Made by a program: the position numbers and the translations under genes. Positions 1 through 7,484 of a stretch of 64,000 nucleotides of DNA are shown piece after piece (positions within the stretch are counted from its first letter, which is position 1; every line of letters starts with the position of its first letter). The notes beneath the pieces were generated by a model. It worked only from the letters and a program-made list of their open reading frames with translations, had not been told where the DNA came from and searched no databases. Location: NCBI RefSeq assembly GCF_037335815.1, contig NZ_CP147841.1, positions 3,534,001 to 3,598,000 of the forward strand, in the 5' to 3' direction. The stretch comes from Salinirubellus litoreus (GTDB lineage: Archaea > Halobacteriota > Halobacteria > Halobacteriales > Haloarculaceae).

Positions 1-1523
1 TCCGAGTCGACGTCCGGACCACCGCCGCGCTCCTCGGGAGAGTGCTCCAGCTCCTCGCACTCCCGCTCGTCCTCCCGCTCGGCACCGCGATCCTCTACGG
101 CGAACCCGCCCTGCCGTTCATCGTCACGATGGGGGTCGCGCTCGGGCTGGGGATGGGGCTCTCGCGCCTCGAACCCGACCCGGACATCGGTATCTCGGAG
201 GGGTTCCTCTTCGTCGGGCTGACGTGGCTCGTCGTCCCGCTCCTGGGGACGCTCCCGTACCTCCTCGCGGGCAACGGGACGGTCGCGTACCCGACGAACG
301 CGCTGTTCGAGTCGATGTCGGGGTTCACGACGACGGGCGCGACCGTCCTCGGGGACATCTCGTTCGAGACCCACTCACACGCGATACTGATGTGGCGACA
401 GCTCACCCAGTGGCTCGGCGGGATGGGCATCGTCGTGCTGATGGTCGCCATCCTGCCCGAACTCGGGGCCGGCGGGGCACAGCTCGTCGAGTCGGAGGCC
501 CCGGGCCTCGAGATCGAGAAGCTCACACCCCGTATCGCCGAGACCGCCCGCGCGCTCTGGATCATCTACGCAGGGTTCACCGTCGTCCTCGCCACCCTGT
601 TCTACGCGCTCCACCTCCTCGGGGTCGCCCCGGAGATGGGTCTCTACAACGCGATCGCGCACGCGCTAACCACGATGCCGACGGGCGGGTTCTCCCCCGA
701 GGCCCGGAGCGTCGAGCCGTTCTCGCCGGTCGTCCAGTGGGTCATCACGCTGTTCATGATCCTCGCGGGGACGAACTTCGCGCTGTTCTGGCACGCCAGC
801 CGCGGGAGGTCCGAGCGTCTGACGGGCAATCCCGAGTTCCGGGCGTACCTCCTCGCCATCACGTCGGTGGGGGCGGTCATCTCCGTCCTGCTGTACCTGG
901 GACCCGGCCTCGCCGAGACGCCGGGAATACCCGCCCTACCGGGGAATCCCGAGCGTGCGCTCCGACAGGGGCTCTTCCAGGCCGCCGCCATCGTCACGAC
1001 GACCGGCTACGCGAGCATGGACTTCAACACCTGGAGCACCCCCGCGAAGTACGTCCTCCTGTTCGCGATGTTCTTCGGCGGGTCGGCCGGATCCGCCGCG
1101 GGCTCGGTCAAGATCATCCGCTGGTACGTCGTCCTCCTGTCCATCCGCAGGGAGCTGTTCACGACCGGACGGCCGAGTGCCGTTCGACCGGTGCGGTTCG
1201 GCGACGCGGTGCTCGACGAGGACACCGTCCGCGGGGTGCTCGTGTTCACGCTCCTCTTCCTGGTGTTCTTCTTCGTCGCGACCGGGCTGCTGTTCTTCGA
1301 CGTCGTCAGGACGGGGATGGAGCTCTCGCTGCTGGAGGCGACGAGCGCGACGGTCGCCATCCTGGGGAACGTCGGCCCCGGGTTCGGCGTCGTCGGCCCG
1401 ATGAACGGCTATCTCCCCTTTTCGGACGCCGCGAAGCTGTTCATGGTGTTCCTGATGTGGATCGGCCGGCTGGAGATCGTCTCCGTGCTCGTCCTGCTGA
1501 CGCCAGCGTTCTGGCGGTCGTGA
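1..1523 (+). CDS. trkH: TrkH-type potassium uptake protein, 5' end outside window
   Basis: This is the membrane subunit of a Trk/Ktr-type K+ uptake system, in which four MPM pore repeats form a K+ filter gated by a cytosolic TrkA subunit. The reading frame is open to the left edge, and the GTG at 42 lies inside it, so the true start is probably upstream. All four pore loops are visible: GFTTTGAT near residue 95 (counted from 42), TTMPTGGF near 213, AAIVTTTGYAS near 318 and VAILGNVGPGFG near 450. About ten hydrophobic segments are present. No trkA lies downstream, so a partner would be upstream or elsewhere. A short hairpin at 1563-1577 follows the stop. Family assignment is secure; ion selectivity is inferred. 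Confidence 0.93.
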   Translation, partial: RVDVRTTAALLGRVLQLLALPLVLPLGTAILYGEPALPFIVTMGVALGLGMGLSRLEPDPDIGISEGFLFVGLTWLVVPLLGTLPYLLAGNGTVAYPTNALFESMSGFTTTGATVLGDISFETHSHAILMWRQLTQWLGGMGIVVLMVAILPELGAGGAQLVESEAPGLEIEKLTPRIAETARALWIIYAGFTVVLATLFYALHLLGVAPEMGLYNAIAHALTTMPTGGFSPEARSVEPFSPVVQWVITLFMILAGTNFALFWHASRGRSERLTGNPEFRAYLLAITSVGAVISVLLYLGPGLAETPGIPALPGNPERALRQGLFQAAAIVTTTGYASMDFNTWSTPAKYVLLFAMFFGGSAGSAAGSVKIIRWYVVLLSIRRELFTTGRPSAVRPVRFGDAVLDEDTVRGVLVFTLLFLVFFFVATGLLFFDVVRTGMELSLLEATSATVAILGNVGPGFGVVGPMNGYLPFSDAAKLFMVFLMWIGRLEIVSVLVLLTPAFWRS

Positions 1524-1562
1524 GCCGGCCACGGACCGTGTCAGTCGCCGCGATGTTCGTGG

Positions 1563-1577
1563 ACGGACTTCGTCCGT
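1563..1577 (+). terminator. Short hairpin after trkH
   Basis: ACGGAC, a TTC loop and GTCCGT form a perfect 6-bp hairpin 40 bases after the trkH stop. It may help end transcription or stabilise the 3' end. No T-run follows, so the role is inferred from position only. Confidence 0.35.
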
Positions 1578-1588
1578 GCCTCGACGAC

Positions 1589-1673
1589 TCATACGAATTG
1601 TTGTAACGATTTACCGGCGATCACGGATCCCGTTCGAGTGATCGCCGGTAAAAGACTACAACAATCCGTATCA
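1589..1673 (-). repeat. 85-bp palindromic 3'-end element, copy 1
   Basis: First of four copies of an 84-85 bp imperfect palindrome (others at 12095, 29720 and 43674). Read with the metallo-hydrolase gene it begins TGATACGG, and that TGA is the stop codon of the gene. Outer arms ACGGATTGTTGT and ACAACAATTCGT pair over 12 bp with one G.U wobble in this orientation; inner arms TTACCGGCGATCAC and GTGATCGCCGGTAA pair perfectly. A 4x4 internal loop separates the two stems. In this copy the internal loop is in the opposite orientation to the other three, while the gene-side end is unchanged. Confidence 0.85.
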
Positions 1674-2675
1674 GGCGAGGTCGTAGTACCGGACACCGTC
1701 CTCGACGCTGACGACGGCCCGACCGACCGATTCGAGGTGGCAGGCCGCGGCGTAGACCTCGGGGAGGAGGTACCGTGCGGGGCGGTCGCCGGCGATCCGG
1801 GCCGTGACCTCGGGTGCCGTCCGGCTCCCCTCGCCGATCGCCCGCTCGACGCCGTCGAGCCGCCGGTCGAGGCTCCCCCGGTCGCGCTCTACGATCTCCC
1901 GAAAGCGCCGGTGGACGGGGCCGTGTCCCGGATGCACCCGGTCGACGTCGAGTGCCGAGAGCCGATCGAGTCCGCCGTAGAAGGCCTCGAACGTCTCGGA
2001 AACGCCGTCGTCGAGGCCGTCGTGGATCGCCACGGCGCGGAACGGCTCCATCGCCGCGTCGCCCGCCAGCAGGACCGACTCGCCGTCGAGGTCAGTCCGG
2101 AAGACGAGGTGGTCGGCCTGGTGACCAGGGGTGTGGGTCGGCTCCAGCGAGTGGCCGCCGACGTCGATGGGATCCCCAGACTCGACCCACCGGTCCACCG
2201 CGGCGGGCGGGAGGAGGTCGCGGTTGCGTTCGAGCGAACGGACGGCCATCTCCACGGACTCTTCTACCCGTTCGCCGTCGAGGCCGGCCTCGCGGACGTT
2301 CCGCTCGACCCGCTCGGCGAGCGCGTCGGTGTCGCCCGCGAACCGCTCGCGGACGCCAGCCGGCGCGTAGACGGTCGGGTCGCCGGCCGCCAGCAGCGTG
2401 TCGACCTGGCCGATGTGGTCGACGTGGGGGTGGGTCACCACGAGGTGTGCGACGTCCGCGGGGTCGAGACCCGCCGCGGCGAGCCCCTCGCGGAGGGTCC
2501 GCTCGCGGTCGTGATCGTCCGATCCCTCCGGGTCTGCGGGGTCGCGGTCGTCGGGCATCCCGGCGTCAACGAGCACCGGTTCGGGGCCGGGGAGGAGGTA
2601 GCAGGCGACGTGACCCGGCGGCCAGTCGACGTCGAACTCGATCCGGTGGACGCCGGTCATCCGGCTCTCGCTCAT
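1671..2675 (-). CDS. MBL-fold metallo-hydrolase
   Basis: A 334-residue metallo-beta-lactamase-fold hydrolase. The Zn-binding motif HPHVDH is at residues 82-87 (H82, H84, D86, H87), followed by THTPGHQADH and LLAGDAAM, which supply the later His and Asp ligands. The C-terminal ~100 residues resemble the winged-helix tail of RNase Z/LACTB2-like hydrolases. The start chosen is MSESRMTG at 2675; the frame runs further upstream but through the divergent promoter. A TATA-like GACTTATCCCC lies about 25 bases before this start, so the mRNA is probably leaderless. The stop codon is part of the 85-bp element. The substrate (thioester, lactone or similar) cannot be read from sequence. Confidence 0.85.
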   Translation of the reverse strand: MSESRMTGVHRIEFDVDWPPGHVACYLLPGPEPVLVDAGMPDDRDPADPEGSDDHDRERTLREGLAAAGLDPADVAHLVVTHPHVDHIGQVDTLLAAGDPTVYAPAGVRERFAGDTDALAERVERNVREAGLDGERVEESVEMAVRSLERNRDLLPPAAVDRWVESGDPIDVGGHSLEPTHTPGHQADHLVFRTDLDGESVLLAGDAAMEPFRAVAIHDGLDDGVSETFEAFYGGLDRLSALDVDRVHPGHGPVHRRFREIVERDRGSLDRRLDGVERAIGEGSRTAPEVTARIAGDRPARYLLPEVYAAACHLESVGRAVVSVEDGVRYYDLA

Positions 2676-2780
2676 CGGTTGGAAACCCGCTATCGCTGGG
2701 GATAAGTCTTGATCTTCGCACAGTTCGTCGCGCTCTCTACCGTTCTCCCGGCGCGGATCGCCCGGCTCTGCGGACGTAGC

Positions 2781-2791
2781 TTTATTTACAA
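2781..2791 (+). promoter_or_regulatory. TATA element for the SDR/LLM operon
   Basis: CTTTATTTACA lies about 40 bases before a small upstream ORF (2822) and 75 before the SDR start. It is an AT island in GC-rich DNA at the right distance for transcription to begin near 2810. Confidence 0.5.
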
Positions 2792-2821
2792 CTGGTGAGA
2801 ATCGCCCGGACGGTGTTAACG

Positions 2822-2860
2822 ATGGAAACAGGTACACGAGGACGGGTGACCGGTCGATGA
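2822..2860 (+). CDS. 12-codon leader ORF overlapping the SDR start
   Basis: ATG at 2822 opens METGTRGRVTGR and stops at TGA 2858-2860. That stop overlaps the SDR start codon (ATG 2857-2859) in the classic ATGA arrangement used for translational coupling. It lies just downstream of the presumed transcription start. It is too short to judge by composition, and might be chance. If translated, it would deliver ribosomes to the SDR start. Confidence 0.35.
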   Translation: METGTRGRVTGR

Positions 2861-3639
2861 ACGGGAACTTCTCCGTGGAGGGGCAGACGGTCGTCATCAC
2901 GGGGTCGAGCCAGGGTATCGGGAAGGTGACCGCAGAGCGGTTCGCCGAGGAGGGGGCGAACGTCGTCGTCTCCTCGCGTTCCCGGGAGAAGATCGACGAG
3001 GTCGTCGCGGGCATCGAATCGAGCGAGGCTCCGGGCGGGGCCATCGCGGTCGAGTGTGACGTCCGCGAGCGTGAGGCGGTGGAAGCGCTCGTCGACGCCG
3101 CGATCGAGGAGTTCGGCTCGCTCGACACGATGGTGAACAACGCCGGCGCGTCGTTCATGGCACCGTTCGATGACATCTCCGAGAACGGCTGGAAGACCAT
3201 CGTCGACATCAACCTCCACGGGACTTACCACTGCTCGCAGGTCGCCGGGAGCGTCATGCAGGACCAGGAGGGCGGCGGGCAGATCGTCAACCTGGCGAGC
3301 GTCGCCGGCACCCGCGGGTCGCCGTACATGAGCCACTACGGGGCCTCGAAGGCGGGCGTGGTGAACCTCACCACGACGCTCGCGAACGAGTACGCCGAGG
3401 AGGGGATCAGGGTGAACTGTATCGCACCCGGCCTCGTCGCCACGCCGGGCGTCGCCTCGCAGATGGGGATCACCGCCGACGAGATCGACCGGAGCGCGGT
3501 CGACCGACGGATGGGGCTCCCCGAGGAGATCTCGGACACGATCCAGTTCCTCGCCAGCGACGCCTCCTCGTACCTCGTCGGCGAGACGATCGAGGTCAAG
3601 GGCGTCCCCCGGATCGGCGAGAGCGACGCCGAGGTGTGA
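2857..3639 (+). CDS. SDR family NAD(P)-dependent oxidoreductase
   Basis: A classical 260-residue short-chain dehydrogenase/reductase. It has the Rossmann motif TGSSQGIG at residues 15-22, NNAG at 94-97, catalytic Ser148 in NLASVAG and the YGASK motif (Tyr161, Lys165). Length and motif spacing are typical of FabG-like and sugar or alcohol dehydrogenases. The gene ends one base before the LLM-class oxidoreductase gene at 3641, so the two form an operon. The start overlaps the stop of a short leader ORF. The substrate is not predictable; the partner suggests oxidation or reduction of a small organic molecule. Confidence 0.9.
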   Translation: MNGNFSVEGQTVVITGSSQGIGKVTAERFAEEGANVVVSSRSREKIDEVVAGIESSEAPGGAIAVECDVREREAVEALVDAAIEEFGSLDTMVNNAGASFMAPFDDISENGWKTIVDINLHGTYHCSQVAGSVMQDQEGGGQIVNLASVAGTRGSPYMSHYGASKAGVVNLTTTLANEYAEEGIRVNCIAPGLVATPGVASQMGITADEIDRSAVDRRMGLPEEISDTIQFLASDASSYLVGETIEVKGVPRIGESDAEV

Positions 3640-3640
3640 G

Positions 3641-4645
3641 ATGGGGGGACGAGACGTCTTCCTCCCCGTCGCGGCCCAGCCGAGCGTCGACGCGCTCGTC
3701 GACCAGGCGAAGCGCGGCGAGGAGCTCGGCTACGATCGGGCGTGGCTCCCCGAGACCTGGGGCCGGAGCGCCACCGTCGTCCTCACCAGCGTCGCCGAGC
3801 ACACCGACGAGATCGGGATCGGAACCTCGATCGTGCCGGTCTACTCGCGCTCGCCCGCGCTCATCGGGATGACGGCCGCGACGCTCCAGGAAGTCTCCGG
3901 GGGGCGGATGCGCCTCGGTCTCGGTCCGTCGGGCCCCGCGGTCATCGAGAACTGGCACGGCGTCGACTTCGGCAACCCCCTGAAGCGGACCCGCGAGACC
4001 CTCGACGTCGTGAAGCAGGTCCTCTCGGGCGAGGTGGTCGAGTACGACGGCGAGTACTTCGACCTCTCGGGGTTCCGCCTCCGACAGGGACCCCCCGAAC
4101 CCGTCCCGTCGGTCGACGCGGCGGCGATGGGGCCGAAGGCGGTCGAGCTCGCCGGCCGGTTCGCCGACGGCTGGCACGCCCTGATGCTCACCCGCGAGGG
4201 GCTGAACGAGCGAACCGAGGACCTCGCCCGGGGGGCCGAACTCGCCGGGAAGGACCCCGACGACGTCAGGACGACCCTCTCGCTCACCTGCTGTGCGCTG
4301 GAGGACGGCGATCAGGCGCGCGACCTGGTCCGCCAGCACCTCGCGTTCTACCTGGGCGGGATGGGGACCTACTACCGGGACAACCTCGCCCGACAGGGCC
4401 ACGAGGAACTCGCTCACGGCGTGTACGACGCCTGGAACGACGGGCGGCGCGAGGAGGCCACCGCGATGATCGACGACGACCTGCTCGACGCGATGGCCGT
4501 CGGCGGGACCCCCGAGCGAGCCCGCGACCTGCTCGCCGAGTTCGAGTCGCTCGATCCCGTCGACGCCGTCTCGGTCTCCTTCCCGCGTGCGGCGAGCGTC
4601 GAGGAGATCGTCTCGACGATGGAGGCGCTCGCGCCCGGAGCGTAG
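3641..4645 (+). CDS. LLM-class flavin/F420-dependent oxidoreductase
   Basis: A 334-residue TIM-barrel protein of the luciferase-like monooxygenase class. Landmarks are an N-terminal GRDVFLP strand, EELGYDRAWLPETWG, the GIGTSIVPVYSR strand and the LGLGPSGP loop. In haloarchaea this subgroup is normally taken to use coenzyme F420; that is family knowledge, not something the motifs prove. It is a paralogue of the protein at 23838-24836. It follows the SDR gene with a one-base gap, so both are co-transcribed. A tandem 15-bp repeat begins 10 bases after the stop. The substrate is unknown. Confidence 0.85.
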   Translation: MGGRDVFLPVAAQPSVDALVDQAKRGEELGYDRAWLPETWGRSATVVLTSVAEHTDEIGIGTSIVPVYSRSPALIGMTAATLQEVSGGRMRLGLGPSGPAVIENWHGVDFGNPLKRTRETLDVVKQVLSGEVVEYDGEYFDLSGFRLRQGPPEPVPSVDAAAMGPKAVELAGRFADGWHALMLTREGLNERTEDLARGAELAGKDPDDVRTTLSLTCCALEDGDQARDLVRQHLAFYLGGMGTYYRDNLARQGHEELAHGVYDAWNDGRREEATAMIDDDLLDAMAVGGTPERARDLLAEFESLDPVDAVSVSFPRAASVEEIVSTMEALAPGA

Positions 4646-4655
4646 GTGTCCGCTG

Positions 4656-4715
4656 TCCAGGTATCCGATACCCTGATATTGGATACCCGGATATCCGATG
4701 CCCGGATATCCGATG
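4656..4715. repeat. Four tandem 15-bp repeats upstream of a response regulator
   Basis: Units start at 4656, 4671, 4686 and 4701. The last two are identical (CCCGGATATCCGATG), the first two diverged. Each of the last two contains the palindrome CGGATATCCG. The array sits between the LLM stop (4645) and the AT-rich promoter of the response regulator (AAGTATTTTC at 4721). It could be a multi-site operator or a simple tandem array able to change copy number. Confidence 0.7.
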
Positions 4716-4754
4716 CCACAAAGTATTTTCAGATAGAATTTGGGTTGAAAGTAT

Positions 4755-5513
4755 ATGTCCCCGGATGGCATCAACCGGTCTACCGTCGTCTGTGTCGACG
4801 ACGACGATCTGGTCCTCGATCTCCTCGAAACGGCGCTCCCGCGGTTCGGGACGTTCGAGGTCGAGGGGTTCACCGATGCTGGAGCGGCGCTCTCCCGGAT
4901 ACGCGAGGGAGGGGTCGACTGTGTCGTCAGCGACTACGAGATGCCGGAGTTCGACGGGTTCGCGCTCCTCGAGCAGGTTCGCGCACTCGATCCCGACGTC
5001 CCGTTCATCCTCTACACCGGCCGGGGGAGCGAGGAGATCGCCAGCGACGCGCTCTCGCGCGGCGTGACCGACTACCTCCGGAAGGAGTCGGGGATCGCCC
5101 AGTTCGCGTTGCTGGGCTGGCGGATCGAGGAGGCGATCTCGAAGTACCTGGCCGAACGGGAGACCGACCGCCGCCTGCGAGCGATGGAGACCGACCGCGA
5201 AGGGATCTGCATCGTCGGGGAGGACGGGACGTTCGAGTACGCCGACGGCGCGTACCTCGACCTCTACGGCTACCGCGAGGACGACCTGATCGACGCGGAG
5301 TGGCGTCTCCTCCAGCCGGCCTCGGTGGTCGAGCGGACCCTCACCGAGGCGCTCCCGGTCGCGAGGGAGGAGGGCCAGTGGTCCGGCGAGAGCGTTGGGA
5401 GGCGCGCGGACGGGTCGACGTTCCGCGAGTTGAGGTCGGTGACGAGCCTCCCCGACGGCGGTCTCGTCGTCGTGGTGGACCTCGACGACCCGCCGTGGGG
5501 GGACGCCGAGTAG
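4755..5513 (+). CDS. Response regulator with REC and PAS domains
   Basis: A 252-residue two-domain signalling protein. Residues ~8-125 form a receiver domain: the acidic cluster VCVDDDD, the phospho-acceptor Asp in VVSDYEMPEFDG, the Thr in LYTGRG and the late Lys in LRKESG. Residues ~135-245 are a PAS-type sensor domain (GICIVGEDGTFEYADGAYLDLYGY). There is no histidine kinase or DNA-binding domain, a layout common among haloarchaeal regulators that act through partner proteins. An AT-rich stretch 4721-4740 serves as promoter, behind four 15-bp repeats. No cognate kinase is adjacent. Confidence 0.88.
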   Translation: MSPDGINRSTVVCVDDDDLVLDLLETALPRFGTFEVEGFTDAGAALSRIREGGVDCVVSDYEMPEFDGFALLEQVRALDPDVPFILYTGRGSEEIASDALSRGVTDYLRKESGIAQFALLGWRIEEAISKYLAERETDRRLRAMETDREGICIVGEDGTFEYADGAYLDLYGYREDDLIDAEWRLLQPASVVERTLTEALPVAREEGQWSGESVGRRADGSTFRELRSVTSLPDGGLVVVVDLDDPPWGDAE

Positions 5514-5516
5514 GGC

Positions 5517-6038
5517 TCATCCTCCGGCGGGGGGTTCGAGGACGCGATCGATCGCCTCCCGTATCTCGGCGACGGGCGGAACCTCCCGGGTCGGGTCGAG
5601 CCAGTGTTCGGCCAGCCAGCGGTATCTGACGACGCGATCGGTGTCGACGAGGAAACACGATCGACGGGCCCGGGCGAACAGCTTGAACGTCCGGTAGCGG
5701 ATCCCGAACGCCTCCGCGACCGCCAGGTCCGTGTCGGAGTAGAGCGGGAAGGTGAGATCGAGGTAGGAGATGAACCGGCGGTGGAGGTAGGGCCCGGACC
5801 GGCTGATCCCGACCACACGGACGCCGTCGTCGCCGGAGAACCACTCGAAGTCGCGGAACGAGCACATCTCCTCGATACAGTCCGGGCTGAAGTCGTTCGT
5901 GTAGAAGGCGAGCAGGACCGGCCCGTCCGCGAGCAGCGACGAGAGGGACACCTCGGACGTCTCCCCGTCCGGGCGGACGAGCGGCGCGGTGAACTCGGGC
6001 GCTTCGGTCCCGACGTCGATACCGACGGGGTCGGGCAT
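5517..6038 (-). CDS. Peroxiredoxin / redoxin-domain protein
   Basis: A 173-residue AhpC/TSA-type thioredoxin-fold protein. The peroxidatic Cys is present in the loop FYTNDFSPDCIEEMC, with a second Cys six residues later (DCIEEMC). The tail RSCFLVDTDRVVRYRW matches the redoxin core. The start MPDPVGIDVGTEAPEF at 6038 gives the usual peroxiredoxin N terminus; a longer frame upstream overlaps the divergent gene and is rejected. It ends 3 bases from the convergent response-regulator stop. Likely role: cytosolic removal of peroxides. Compare the Cys-less relative at 28854. Confidence 0.85.
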   Translation of the reverse strand: MPDPVGIDVGTEAPEFTAPLVRPDGETSEVSLSSLLADGPVLLAFYTNDFSPDCIEEMCSFRDFEWFSGDDGVRVVGISRSGPYLHRRFISYLDLTFPLYSDTDLAVAEAFGIRYRTFKLFARARRSCFLVDTDRVVRYRWLAEHWLDPTREVPPVAEIREAIDRVLEPPAGG

Positions 6039-6134
6039 GCGTCCCCCTCCACCCCCGAGGGGTATGTCTCTACGGCCTCGCTCACCGACTCGAAGCGAAC
6101 CCTTCTGGTCCCGTCCCTCGACGTTCGACCGAAC

Positions 6135-7145
6135 GTGTACGGGAGCGAGAAGATCCGGACGGACAAGCACGGGAACCACGTCGAGTGCTACTCGACCGAG
6201 ACCGACCACGGTCGCCTGCTGGGTATCGACGTCTACGGGAACGCGGCGTACGCGACCGACGACCGGGCGACCCTCGCGGTGCTCGACGACCGGGGGGAAC
6301 TGCGGGTGCCGCCGCGCGAGCGGTGGCTGGCGGCGGAGTTTCCGCTGGCCGAGACCGGGTTCTCGCCCGGGGACTACGTCCTCTACGTGGCGAAGGAGGC
6401 CGGGCCGTGGCGCGTGCTCGCGGACGCCGGCCACGAGGGGGTGGCGAACCGGGGCGTCGACCCCGAACGGGTAGTCGCCGACGGCCGCATCGAGGCCGAC
6501 GTCGACGCGCTCGTCGAGCGGGTGTCGGCGCTCGACGGCTGGGACGACCGTGCCGAGCCCGCGGGCGAACTCAGGCAGGCCGCGATGGATCGGCCCGAGG
6601 AGGTGGCCGAGCACGTCGGAACGCTCGTCTCGATCCTGTCGGCGGGCGATCACGTGGATTCCAAGCGGACGGAGGACTCGGACGACGCGCCATACCACGG
6701 GCTCGCGGCCCGGAGCGACCTCGCGTTCGCCGTCGCCCGCACGATCCGGGGTGAACCCTCGAGGATCCACCCGGTTCTCGGGGAACTGCTCGCGCTCGTG
6801 GCCGCCGGGCGGGACTCGACGGCCGACCACGACCGGCACCTGCTCGACGCGCTCGACGTGGCGGGGCGGGCCGAGCCGGCGGCGACGGCTGCCGCCCTCG
6901 CGACGGCGATGGACGACGGGGACCCCGCCGTCCGGCGTCGAACGCTGTACGCGGTCTACCGGCTCGAACACCGGCACCCGGCGGGCGATCACCCGCTGCT
7001 GTCGGCCGACGAGCTACGCGGGACCATCGAGGCACTCGCGTCGGACCCCGACGCGACGGTCCGGGAGGCTGCCGAGAGCGTCCGGACGATCCACGGGTTC
7101 CACCACGAAGTATCGAGCGTCGAATCGGGTAGATCCGCCCGATAG
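6135..7145 (+). CDS. HEAT-like repeat protein of unknown function
   Basis: A protein of about 336 residues starting at GTG 6135 (VYGSEKIRTDKHG). It is divergent from the peroxiredoxin gene, with 96 bp between starts. The first ~110 residues look like a beta-rich domain (HGRLLGIDVYGNAAYATDD). The C-terminal ~200 residues are alpha-helical with HEAT-like units such as GDPAVRRRTLYAVYRLEH and DPDATVREAAESV. No catalytic motif was seen. HEAT units usually make protein-binding scaffolds. The start is uncertain because no ATG lies nearby, and the family was not recognised. Confidence 0.65.
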   Translation: MYGSEKIRTDKHGNHVECYSTETDHGRLLGIDVYGNAAYATDDRATLAVLDDRGELRVPPRERWLAAEFPLAETGFSPGDYVLYVAKEAGPWRVLADAGHEGVANRGVDPERVVADGRIEADVDALVERVSALDGWDDRAEPAGELRQAAMDRPEEVAEHVGTLVSILSAGDHVDSKRTEDSDDAPYHGLAARSDLAFAVARTIRGEPSRIHPVLGELLALVAAGRDSTADHDRHLLDALDVAGRAEPAATAAALATAMDDGDPAVRRRTLYAVYRLEHRHPAGDHPLLSADELRGTIEALASDPDATVREAAESVRTIHGFHHEVSSVESGRSAR

Positions 7146-7190
7146 ACCGCCGGTCCGGTCGTTCGATCGACACGCTACTACGTCCGTCGC

Positions 7191-7334
7191 GTGCCGACTG
7201 GTCACAGGAGCGCGTACAGGGGAGCGGAACGGTTCGTCGACGCGCTCTCGAGGAGCGACCTCGAGTGCGTCATCGGGCTAGAGGGGGACATCGCGATCCG
7301 GAGGGGCGCGGGGTACACCCGGATCCGGCGCTGA
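7191..7334 (+). CDS. Possible 47-residue small ORF or gene remnant
   Basis: This lies in the 339-bp gap 7146-7484. A frame from GTG 7191 to TGA 7332 reads, in part, AERFVDALSRSDLECVIGLE and GDIAIRRGAGYTRIRR, which looks like protein rather than a shadow frame. There is no clear promoter of its own. It may be the tail of a decayed gene. The rest of the gap holds only the sulfatase promoter. Confidence 0.25.
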   Translation: MPTGHRSAYRGAERFVDALSRSDLECVIGLEGDIAIRRGAGYTRIRR

Positions 7335-7420
7335 GACGGTGGTCGAGCAGTCCCGCGAGGACTCGACGGAGGTGAGGGGTGTCGACGCGTCCATCGACCA
7401 CCCACTTCCCGCGCTCCGTG

Positions 7421-7428
7421 GCTATATA
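7421..7428 (+). promoter_or_regulatory. TATA box for the sulfatase-like gene
   Basis: GCTATATA stands out in GC-rich DNA 57-64 bases before the ATG at 7485. Transcription should begin near 7450, leaving a leader of about 30 nt that contains AAAAGCTTAGG. Confidence 0.6.
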
Positions 7429-7484
7429 GGGAAGTCCCGTCCACCTAGAAAAGCTTAGGGGTTCCCTACCCGAAAACCGGATCG

